Shown: positions 55,407 through 62,825 of the stretch, piece by piece
Numbering within the stretch: the first letter of the stretch is position 1
Layout: the number at the start of each line of letters is the position of its first letter
NCBI GenBank assembly: GCA_003151595.1
Contig: PLXW01000022.1
Location: forward strand, 263,617-327,616
From: Myxococcales bacterium
GTDB lineage: Bacteria; Myxococcota; Polyangia; Polyangiales; Polyangiaceae
Direction: 5' to 3'
DNA length: 64,000 nt
The notes under the pieces: generated by a model
The model's database searches: none
What the model was told of the DNA's origin: nothing
Seen by the model: the letters and a program-made list of their open reading frames with translations, nothing else
Position numbers and translations under genes: made by a program

Positions 55407-55888
55407 AGCGCGCGGTCGCGCTGGCGTGCCTGTCGCTGCTCGCGGCGAGCTGCTCTCGCCCCGCGCCCGACGCGACGCCCGATGGAGCGGTGCGCGCGTG
55501 GCTCGATCGGATGGAGGAATCGAACGACGACCCGCGCGCCGTCCGCGAGGCGTACGCGCTGCTCGGGCCGGCGGCGAAGGCGAACCTCGAAGAGCGTGCG
55601 GCGCGCGCCAGCCGGCTCGAAGGGCACCGCGTGGAGCCGTGGGAGATGCTGGCCGAAGGGCGCTTCGGTCTGAAGTTTCGCCCGAAAGGGATGGTCGCGA
55701 AGATCTCGGGCGCCACGGCCACGGTCGCGGTGACGGGCGACGAGCCGCTCACCGAGCACGCCATGGTTCACTGCGCGCGCGTGAGCGAAGCGCCGCTGGC
55801 GTGGCGTGTGGAGCCCGATCTTCCGCCCGTCCCCGCGCTCCCGCAGCGCGATCCCGATCCGGCTCCGCCGAAAGACGACTCGCGCTGA
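55403..55888 (+). CDS. Small lipoprotein, unknown
   Basis: 161 residues. Signal peptide with lipobox LLAASC. Helical first half (GAVRAWLDRMEESNDDPRAVREAYALLGP resembles a nuclear-transport-factor-2-like helix start) then a beta part (KISGATATVAVTG, EHAMVHCARVSEAPLAWRVEPDL), so an NTF2-like or DUF4878-type fold is possible. Pro/Asp-rich tail. ATGA overlap with trpS indicates coupling, perhaps fortuitous. Confidence 0.75.
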   Translation: MKRAVALACLSLLAASCSRPAPDATPDGAVRAWLDRMEESNDDPRAVREAYALLGPAAKANLEERAARASRLEGHRVEPWEMLAEGRFGLKFRPKGMVAKISGATATVAVTGDEPLTEHAMVHCARVSEAPLAWRVEPDLPPVPALPQRDPDPAPPKDDSR

Positions 55889-55899
55889 GCGCGCTGCCG

Positions 55900-55928
55900 T
55901 TGCCCCGCCCGCAAGGGCGACTTACCTT
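55900..55928 (+). promoter_or_regulatory. Candidate promoter for the DnaJ-like gene
   Basis: TTGCCC (55900-55905), a 17-bp spacer, TACCTT (55923-55928), ATG at 55940. No Shine-Dalgarno. Confidence 0.45.
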
Positions 55929-55939
55929 TCCCCGCGACC

Positions 55940-56908
55940 ATGGCTGACAGCTTCTACGACGTGCTCGGGGTCGCGAAGACCGCGAACGCCGACGAGATCA
56001 AGAAGGCGTATCGCAAGCTCGCGAAGGTGCTTCATCCCGACAAGAACCCGGGGAACAAGAAGACCGAAGACCGCTTCAAGAAGGTGAACCAGGCGTTCGA
56101 CACGCTGGGCGATCCCAAGAAGCGCGCGCTCTACGACGAGTTCGGCGAAGAGGGGCTCCGCGAGGGGTTCGATGCCGAGAAGGTCCGCGCGTACAAGCAG
56201 TGGAGCACGCAGCAGCAAGCGGGCGGCGGGCGCGGCGGCGGCGATCCGTTCGGGCAAGGCGTGCGTCTCGAAGACCTGTTCGGCGGCAACGCGCGCGGCG
56301 GCGGCGGCGACGCCAGCGACATGTTCGGCGACCTCTTCGGTCGCGCGTCGCGTCGACGCGGTCCGAGCAAGGGGGCCGATCTCGAGAGCGAAGTGACGAT
56401 CGATTTCGCCAGCGCCCTCCGCGGCACGCAGATCGAGCTGCGCTCACGCGACAAGGCCGTCCCGCCCGTCGTCGCGCGCATCCCGCCGGGCGCGGGCGAG
56501 GGGAGTCGCCTGCGGATTCCCGGCCAGGGGGGTCTGTCGCCGAACGGCGGGCCGCAAGGCGACCTGATGCTCGTCGTGCACGTCGAGCCGCACCCGTTCT
56601 TCCGCCGCGAAGACGACGACCTTCACCTCACGCTGCCGATCACGATCGCCGAGGCGTACAAAGGGGCGAAGGTGAAGGTGCCGACGATTGACGGCTCGGT
56701 CGCGTTGAAGGTGCCGCCGAAGTCGCAGAGCGGGAGCGTCGTGCGCCTGCGCGGCAAAGGGGTCGCGCGAAAAGGGCACAGCCCCGGCGATCTCTACGTG
56801 CACTTCGAAGTGCAGATCCCGACGAGCGACGACGAGAAGCTCGTCACGCTCGTCGACGAGATCGAGAAGCTCCAGACCGAAGACCCGCGCGCGAAGATCG
56901 CGCTGTAA
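55940..56908 (+). CDS. DnaJ-type co-chaperone without zinc finger (CbpA-like)
   Basis: 322 residues. J domain ~1-70 (DSFYDVLGVAKTANADEIKKAYRKLAKVLHPDKNPG, with HPD at ~33-35) activates Hsp70 ATPase. A Gly-rich linker (~85-125) follows, then two C-terminal substrate-binding domains with RGTQIELRSRD, LVVHVEPHPFFRREDDDLH and GDLYVHFEVQIP. The Cys-rich zinc domain of DnaJ is absent, as in CbpA. Convergent with rnr. Confidence 0.92.
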   Translation: MADSFYDVLGVAKTANADEIKKAYRKLAKVLHPDKNPGNKKTEDRFKKVNQAFDTLGDPKKRALYDEFGEEGLREGFDAEKVRAYKQWSTQQQAGGGRGGGDPFGQGVRLEDLFGGNARGGGGDASDMFGDLFGRASRRRGPSKGADLESEVTIDFASALRGTQIELRSRDKAVPPVVARIPPGAGEGSRLRIPGQGGLSPNGGPQGDLMLVVHVEPHPFFRREDDDLHLTLPITIAEAYKGAKVKVPTIDGSVALKVPPKSQSGSVVRLRGKGVARKGHSPGDLYVHFEVQIPTSDDEKLVTLVDEIEKLQTEDPRAKIAL

Positions 56909-56909
56909 G

Positions 56910-59582
56910 TCAGCGCCCGCGCTTCTTCCCTTTGCCCTTGCCGGGCTTGCCGCCGTGGCTCGCCTTGCCGCCGCCGCCACCGCCGTGGCCCCCCTTCGGC
57001 TTGCCGCCGGTGCGCTGCTCGATCTTCCGCGCCCCCTGGCGAACGCGCTTCTCATTCCCCTTCGAGGACTGCGTCGGCCCCTTGCGCCCATCACCGTCGC
57101 GGAACCCGCGCGGCTTGCGTGCGCCGCCTTCGTCGTCCTTGCCGCCGACGCGCCGCCCGTAGACCGTGCGTCGCAAGATCTGCACGTCGATGATCTCGAG
57201 CACGACGCGATCGCCCAGCCCCAGTGACTCGCCCGATCGCGGCGCGAGGACGCGCATCTTCTCGTCGTCGACCTCCCACCGGTCGCCGCCGAGATCTTCG
57301 AGTCGCACGAGCACATCGACGAACGGGGAATCGAGCTGCGCGAACAGACCCGTGCCGACGATGGCCGTGATCGTCCCTTCGTAGCGCTCGCCGATCCGGT
57401 CGCGCATCAGGATCGCGCGATAGAGGTCCGTGACCTCGCGCTCGATCTCCATCGCCTTCCGCTCCGCCACCGACGCCGCCAGCGCCGCTTCGCCCAGCTT
57501 CTCCGCGGCCTCTTCCGTCTTGTGCCGCTTCTCGCCGAGCACCTCCGAGTGCACCCCGCGATGCACCACGAGATCCGGGTAGCGGCGAATCGGCGACGTG
57601 AAGTGCAGGTACGACTTCGACGCGAGCCCGAAGTGACCGATGTTCACCGTGTCGTACGTGGCCTGCTTCATCGATCGAAGCAGCAGCATGTTGAGCACGT
57701 TCGCCTGCGGGTGCCCGGCGAACGACTTCAGCAGCGCCTGGAGCTTCTTCGGATCGCGCGCGTCCTCGATGTCGAACGGCACGCCGAGCTGCTCGCACAT
57801 GAGCGAGAGGTTCAAGAGCTTCTTCTCATCGGGCGCGGCGTGCACGCGGAAGATCGTCGGGACGCCGACCGACGTGAGCCAGGTAGCGACCGTCTCGTTC
57901 GCGAGGAGCATCAGCTCTTCGATGAGCGAGTACGCCTTCTTCATCCCCGGGTCCTGCGTCCGTTTCTGGACGTCGGTGGGCTGCCCCTTGTCGTCGAGGA
58001 TGATCTTCGCTTCGGGCAAATCGAAGTCGAGCGCGCCGCGCTTCATGCGTCGCGCGCGGAGCAGCTTCGAGCACTCGTTCGCCACGCGGAGCCCTTCGAT
58101 GAGCTCCTGCGCTTTCGGATCGACCGGCGGCACCTCGCTGAACCCGAGCGCGCGCGCCACGCCTCCGTACGTGAGCTTGGCGCGGCTCTTCATGAACCCG
58201 CGAACGACGCGCGAGCTCGTCGTCACGCCGCCGGCGTCCATGTCGACCACGACGCACAGGCACAAGCGAAGGACGTCGGGGAGCAGCGAGCAGAGGTTCG
58301 ACGACAGCGGCCGCGGGAGCATCGGGATCGCGCGATCCGGCAGATAGATGCTGCACCCGCGCTTCATCGACTCGGCGTCGAGCACGGTCCCCGGTCGCAC
58401 GTACGAGCTCACGTCGGCGATCGCGATCCACGCGCGGTAGCCGCCGTTGTCCGTTCGCTCGACCCACACCGCGTCGTCGTGATCGCGCGCGTCTTCGGGA
58501 TCGATCGTCGGCAGCGGCAGGTGCGTGAGGTCTTCGCGCCCCTTGAGCATCTCCTCGGGGACCTCTTTTCCGTAGGCCTCGGCCTCGGCGAACGCCTGCG
58601 CGTCGTGCACCTCGTCGATGCCGCCCATCCCCAGGATCTTCGCGACCTCGACGCTCAGCTCGCCGGGCGTTCCGAGAACCGCGTCGAGCTTGCCGACCGG
58701 GCACTCGTCGGGGAGCTCGGGGTAGCGCGTGATCGAGACGATGACCGCGTCGCCGTCCTTGCCGCTGTTGCCGGCCGGGCCGCTCACGTCGAGATCGTCG
58801 GGGAGCGGGATGGGGCCGCGCACGCGCGCGTCGTCGGGCTCGAGCCACGCGCTCTTGCCGCGCCGTCGCAAGACGCCCGCCACGCGCTTCAAGCCACGCG
58901 AGACGACGCGAACGATCTCCCCTTCGACGCCACGCCCGCCGCGCGAGCGCACCTGCACGACGACCTTGTCGCCGTGCATCGCGCCTTTCATCGCTTCCTT
59001 CTGCACGTACACGTCGTCGCCGCTCGCGCCGAGGCTCGACACGAACCCGAACCCGCGCGCGTTCACGCTCAGCGTCCCTTCGCGCTCGTCGCCCGACGCG
59101 CGTCGCGGACGATCCCCCGCCGGGCCGCCGCTCTCGGTCCACGCCGGCATCTCTTTCGGCTCGGGCCGCGCCTGCCCGGTGTCGCGCGAAGGCGCTCCGC
59201 CTCGCTGCGGGCGACCGTCGCGCTCTTGCGGGCGACCCTCGCGCGCTTGCGGGCGAGCGTCGCGTTGTTGCGGGCGCGCGTCGCGGTGCTGCTGCGGCCG
59301 GGCATCGCGTTGCGGCGGACCGTTGCGCGGCGGGAGCCCCTTTCGCGGCGGGATCCCCTTGTTCGGCTTACTCCGATCGGTCCCCAGCTTGTACTTGTCG
59401 CCCGGGCGCGGTGACAGCTCGCCGCCGTTCACCATGTCGTCGAGCATGTTCACGAGCGCGTGGTAGCTCGTCTGCGGCACGCCGAGTTTCTCCGCGATCT
59501 CGCGCGGATGAAGCGGGCGATCGTCGCTCGCGAAGAACCCGAGGACGTCGTTTTTCGGCGGAAGTCGGCGCTGCGTGGACAT
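56910..59582 (-). CDS. rnr: Ribonuclease R
   Basis: 3'-5' exoribonuclease that degrades structured RNA, 890 residues. Order: winged-helix-like N-terminus (~10-55), a low-complexity basic linker of RDARPQ repeats (~91-127), two cold-shock domains (~165-300), RNB catalytic domain with IDPEDARDHDDAV (acidic Mg2+ site) and RRYPDLVVHR, an S1 domain (~715-800: RYEGTITAIVGTGLFAQL), then a Lys/Gly/Arg-rich tail for RNA contact. Complete. Confidence 0.95.
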   Translation of the reverse strand: MSTQRRLPPKNDVLGFFASDDRPLHPREIAEKLGVPQTSYHALVNMLDDMVNGGELSPRPGDKYKLGTDRSKPNKGIPPRKGLPPRNGPPQRDARPQQHRDARPQQRDARPQAREGRPQERDGRPQRGGAPSRDTGQARPEPKEMPAWTESGGPAGDRPRRASGDEREGTLSVNARGFGFVSSLGASGDDVYVQKEAMKGAMHGDKVVVQVRSRGGRGVEGEIVRVVSRGLKRVAGVLRRRGKSAWLEPDDARVRGPIPLPDDLDVSGPAGNSGKDGDAVIVSITRYPELPDECPVGKLDAVLGTPGELSVEVAKILGMGGIDEVHDAQAFAEAEAYGKEVPEEMLKGREDLTHLPLPTIDPEDARDHDDAVWVERTDNGGYRAWIAIADVSSYVRPGTVLDAESMKRGCSIYLPDRAIPMLPRPLSSNLCSLLPDVLRLCLCVVVDMDAGGVTTSSRVVRGFMKSRAKLTYGGVARALGFSEVPPVDPKAQELIEGLRVANECSKLLRARRMKRGALDFDLPEAKIILDDKGQPTDVQKRTQDPGMKKAYSLIEELMLLANETVATWLTSVGVPTIFRVHAAPDEKKLLNLSLMCEQLGVPFDIEDARDPKKLQALLKSFAGHPQANVLNMLLLRSMKQATYDTVNIGHFGLASKSYLHFTSPIRRYPDLVVHRGVHSEVLGEKRHKTEEAAEKLGEAALAASVAERKAMEIEREVTDLYRAILMRDRIGERYEGTITAIVGTGLFAQLDSPFVDVLVRLEDLGGDRWEVDDEKMRVLAPRSGESLGLGDRVVLEIIDVQILRRTVYGRRVGGKDDEGGARKPRGFRDGDGRKGPTQSSKGNEKRVRQGARKIEQRTGGKPKGGHGGGGGGKASHGGKPGKGKGKKRGR
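59202..59312 (-). repeat. 21-bp in-frame repeats in the RNase R linker
   Basis: Encode about five degenerate 7-residue units of the type RDARPQQ. The unit length of seven codons allows size change without a frameshift. The basic, disordered linker lies between the winged helix and the cold-shock domains. Confidence 0.75.
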
Positions 59583-59615
59583 CAGCCCCGCTTGTACCGT
59601 CGCCGGGACGCCGCG

Positions 59616-60374
59616 TCATGCGTTCTTCGTGTGACGGTGGTCCCGGTACATCGTCTGCGCGTGCTCCCCGGCGCGCGTGGCCCGCAGCTCTTCCATCATC
59701 GCGCGGAGCGGCCCTTCGACGTGCGCGATCGAGTGCCCGGTCGCCGGGTGCCCTTCGGGAGCCAGGATCGGCGCCGTGAGCGAGGCGAAGGCGAGGTCGG
59801 CGGCCGTGAACGAATCGCCCACGAGGAACCGCTTCCCTTCGAGCCGCGCGCTCAGCTCGCCAAAACAGCGCCGCATCGTCTCGGCCGCCTTCACCGCCGA
59901 CGCTTGGTGAATGTCGTACATCCGTCGAATCCGGATGCCCACGATCGGCAGCACGAAGGGCATGAAGAACGCTTGGACCGCGGTCAGCCCGGGCCGCACG
60001 GTCTTCACCAGCGCGCGCGGCTGCGGCAGCGCGTGGTGGTACACGAACAGACGCGACGCGAGCCCCAGCTCACCGTTGCACGTCGCTTCGATCGCCTCGA
60101 CCTCGCGCCGCGCGCTTGGGTCGCGCGGGTAGAGTTTCCGATCGTCGGCCGCGTGCGCGTCGCAGTACGCGACGATCTCGTCCGATTGCGTGAGCGTCTT
60201 GTCGCCCGTCACCAGCACCGGCACGCTCCGCCCGCCCGCCTTCCGCGCCGGCCGCATGTGAAGCCCCGGGAGATGCCCGTCCTCGACGTACGGCACCCGC
60301 GCGTGATCGAGCGCCCACCGCGCCTTCTCGCAGTAGTGACTGAACGTGATCGTGATGAGGCGCGCTGGCGTCAT
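59616..60374 (-). CDS. Glutathione S-transferase family protein
   Basis: 252 residues. Thioredoxin-like N-terminal domain: TITFSHYCEKARWALDHARVPY (HYCEK in the position of the catalytic Ser/Cys) and SVPVLVTGDKTLTQSDEIVAY (cis-Pro and SNAIL/TRAIL-type motif), then an all-helical C-terminal domain with RFLVGDSFTAADLAFASLTAP. No adjacent partner gene. Substrate unknown. Confidence 0.9.
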   Translation of the reverse strand: MTPARLITITFSHYCEKARWALDHARVPYVEDGHLPGLHMRPARKAGGRSVPVLVTGDKTLTQSDEIVAYCDAHAADDRKLYPRDPSARREVEAIEATCNGELGLASRLFVYHHALPQPRALVKTVRPGLTAVQAFFMPFVLPIVGIRIRRMYDIHQASAVKAAETMRRCFGELSARLEGKRFLVGDSFTAADLAFASLTAPILAPEGHPATGHSIAHVEGPLRAMMEELRATRAGEHAQTMYRDHRHTKNA

Positions 60375-60433
60375 GCTTTGTTGGCTCCTCCGGAATGCTT
60401 GACCGGCCGTGCGGGTTGGTCCACCCGTAGGGA

Positions 60434-61465
60434 ATGGACGCTCAGAAGGGAAGCCTGGCGAAGACGGCGGTGCTCCTCGTGCCGGCGATGGCGGGGTTGG
60501 TCGTCAGTGCGGTCCTCTTCGTCGACTACACCCGCCCCGCGCCGGTCTTTTGCGCGGAGGGGAGCGCCTGTGGACTCCTCAAGCAGACGACGTTCGCGTC
60601 GTTCATGGGCGTCCCCACGCCGGCGTATGGTCTCATGGCGTTCTTCGCCATCGGGTTGCTCGCGCTCCTTCGTGGTCGCACCGCGCGGACTCTTCTCCTC
60701 GCGATCGCCACGATGGGTGCGCTCATCGCGTCGTGGCTCCTGTCGGTGCAGTTTCGATTCGGCGCGTGGTGCTTGTACTGCTCCATCGCCGACACCTCGT
60801 CGCTCCTCCTGCTCTGCGGCGCCACGTGGCGTGCGATGTCGGGCTGGGACCCGCCCGAAGCGCGTGTGCTTCGTGGCGCGCTCGCCGCAACCCTGATCCC
60901 CGCCGTCGCCATACCGATGGCGCTCGGGTTCACGAAGAAGCTCGTCATCCCCGACGTGATCACCGCCGAGCTGTCCGCGACTCCGAAAGGAGAGATCACC
61001 ATCGTCGACTTCGTCGACTTCGAGTGCCCGTTCTGTCGCGAGACCAACGCCTCGCTCGAGCCGATCCTCGCCGCGCACCGCGATCGCATTCGCCTCGTTC
61101 GCAAGCAGGTCCCGCTTCACATGCACGCCCACGCGCACGACGCCGCGCTCGCGTCGTGCTGCGCCGAGGCGCTGGGCAAAGGCGACGCGATGGCCGACGC
61201 GCTCTTCAGCACCGACGTCGAAGAGCTCACGCCCGAAGGGTGCGCCAAGCTCGCGGCGTCGCTCGGCCTCGACGAAGACGCCTTCCGGCGCTGCACGCAG
61301 GACCCCGCGACCGAGGCGCGCATCCAGGCCGACACCGCGACGTTCCGCGCGGCCGGCGGGCACGGGCTCCCGACGTTGTGGATCGATCAGGCGAAGCTCG
61401 AAGGGGCGCAGCCTGCCGAGAACTTCGAGCGCGCGATCACGCGCGCCATCGCTTCGCGAAGCTGA
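60434..61465 (+). CDS. VKOR-DsbA fusion (disulfide bond formation)
   Basis: 343 residues. The first ~160 residues form a VKOR domain of about four to five membrane helices with the loop Cys pair (Cys40, Cys46) and the quinone-side CLYC (113-116), reading VFCAEGSACGLL and WCLYCSIADT. From ~185 a thioredoxin-fold DsbA-like domain carries CPFC (198-201) in VDFECPFCRETN, and GLPTLW. Electrons pass from substrate thiols through CPFC to VKOR and quinone. The fusion replaces separate DsbA and DsbB. A short leader precedes the start. Confidence 0.92.
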   Translation: MDAQKGSLAKTAVLLVPAMAGLVVSAVLFVDYTRPAPVFCAEGSACGLLKQTTFASFMGVPTPAYGLMAFFAIGLLALLRGRTARTLLLAIATMGALIASWLLSVQFRFGAWCLYCSIADTSSLLLLCGATWRAMSGWDPPEARVLRGALAATLIPAVAIPMALGFTKKLVIPDVITAELSATPKGEITIVDFVDFECPFCRETNASLEPILAAHRDRIRLVRKQVPLHMHAHAHDAALASCCAEALGKGDAMADALFSTDVEELTPEGCAKLAASLGLDEDAFRRCTQDPATEARIQADTATFRAAGGHGLPTLWIDQAKLEGAQPAENFERAITRAIASRS

Positions 61466-61482
61466 TCACCGCCACGCTCGTA

Positions 61483-61500
61483 CGCGTTGCATGCAACGCG
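61483..61500. other. 18-bp perfect palindrome
   Basis: CGCGTTGCATGCAACGCG, 18 bases after the stop of the VKOR-DsbA gene and 123 bases before the next start. It has no T-run and so is unlikely to be an intrinsic terminator; an operator for the following gene is an alternative. The remaining gap 61466-61622 holds no gene. Confidence 0.7.
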
Positions 61501-61622
61501 CGCGAGTCGCCGATCTCCGGCTCATCTCGCGTGCGCTCGCGAAGAAACACGAACGAAACAACGAATCACCGGGAATCACGAGCTGTGACGACGTGGCACG
61601 TCCTCTGCTGAAGGCGAGCCTC

Positions 61623-62024
61623 ATGCGAACCTCCAACGCTTCGAGCCTCTCCCGTCAGACTCTTCTTCCTCTCCTCCACGCGCTCGGCGCGCTCGCGATC
61701 TTCGGATCGCTCGCCGCGTGCACCGCCGAGACCGCTCCGGGCGAAGGAGCCGAGCACGCCGGCGAAGCGCTGGCCTCGGGCGGCGGCGGCGGGGGGGCCG
61801 GCGAGAGCTGGGCGTGCACCGGCCCCGCCAATACGTGCATCTGCACCGGCGACGACGACTGCAACGACATGTTCAGCTCGGGCGTCTGCGGCGACAAGGC
61901 GATCTGTCAGATCAACTCGCAGGACATTCCGAAGTGCGTCTGCACGATGGGCGACATCCTCGTCACCAAGCCGACGCACCCCATCGTGAGCCCCATCAAC
62001 CCGCCGACGAAGAGAGCGAACTGA
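61623..62024 (+). CDS. Cys-rich lipoprotein, unknown
   Basis: 133 residues. Signal peptide with lipobox LAAC, Gly-rich linker, then a compact region with eight Cys in CTGPANTCICTGDDDCNDMF, VCGDKAICQIN and CVCTMGD, likely a small disulfide-knotted domain. Ends in a Pro/Thr-rich tail. ATG at 61623. The 206-base gap before the next gene (62025-62231) contains only a short hairpin (62060-62075), no gene. Confidence 0.75.
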   Translation: MRTSNASSLSRQTLLPLLHALGALAIFGSLAACTAETAPGEGAEHAGEALASGGGGGGAGESWACTGPANTCICTGDDDCNDMFSSGVCGDKAICQINSQDIPKCVCTMGDILVTKPTHPIVSPINPPTKRAN

Positions 62025-62231
62025 GCCTCGCGCTCGAGCGCCGATGTGTGACTAACGGTCCCAATGTAGATTGGGCTCCATTCCGGCGTCTTCTTCGGCC
62101 ATTCTCCTTCCACCGCCCAGGCGAGCTCGCTGTTGAAACGCGCTCGACCTGTGCTCGAATGCGCGCGCATGCTCGCCCGTCGAAGTAAGACGGCGCGGGA
62201 AACCTCGCGGCGCTTACGAAGGAGCTTTTCG

Positions 62232-62825
62232 ATGAAGACGACGTTCGGTTTGGTGGGACTTCTGGCGATCGGCCTGGCGACGAGCGGCTGCGGCAAAGAG
62301 TACGTCCGCGGCTCGCAGGACCCGTCGATCGACAACGCGGCGATGAGCACGGGGATCGACAAGGACGACATCCAGCGGATGCTCTCCGAGAACCTCAACA
62401 ACCTCCGCAACGCCCCCGTGATGGACAAGTGGCGCGCCGATCGCGGCCAGGACACGGTCGCCGTCTTCCCGTTCCAGAACGACACCACCGAGCACATCGA
62501 GCCCGCACTCTCGGCGATCTTGAGCGAGGCCGAGACGTGGCTGGTCGACGCCGGGACGACGACGGTGATCTCGCGCGAGCGTCAGAACCAGATGATCGCC
62601 GAGGTCGAAGGGCACACGAACCCGGTCTTCAATCCGGCGCACGTCGCGCAGTACGGCAAGCAGCTCGGCGCCAAGTACTTCATCACCGGCAAGGTCGCGG
62701 CGAGCGACGAGCGGACCGACGACGCGCGGCGCGTGCAGTACTTCTTCTTCATGCAGGTCATCGAGGTCGAGACGAGCGCGATCCGGTGGCAGCACAAGGC
62801 GTACGTCACGAAGATGGTGCGATGA
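62232..62825 (+). CDS. lpoB: Penicillin-binding protein activator LpoB-like lipoprotein
   Basis: 197 residues. Signal peptide with lipobox TSGC. The core matches LpoB/CsgG-type proteins: TVAVFPFQNDTTEHIEPALSA, VISRERQNQMIAEVEG, QYGKQLGAKYFITGKV. LpoB is an outer-membrane lipoprotein that stimulates the class A PBP. Strong GGAG at 62220. ATGA overlap with the following COG3014-like gene, the usual partner order in PBP-activator clusters. Confidence 0.88.
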   Translation: MKTTFGLVGLLAIGLATSGCGKEYVRGSQDPSIDNAAMSTGIDKDDIQRMLSENLNNLRNAPVMDKWRADRGQDTVAVFPFQNDTTEHIEPALSAILSEAETWLVDAGTTTVISRERQNQMIAEVEGHTNPVFNPAHVAQYGKQLGAKYFITGKVAASDERTDDARRVQYFFFMQVIEVETSAIRWQHKAYVTKMVR

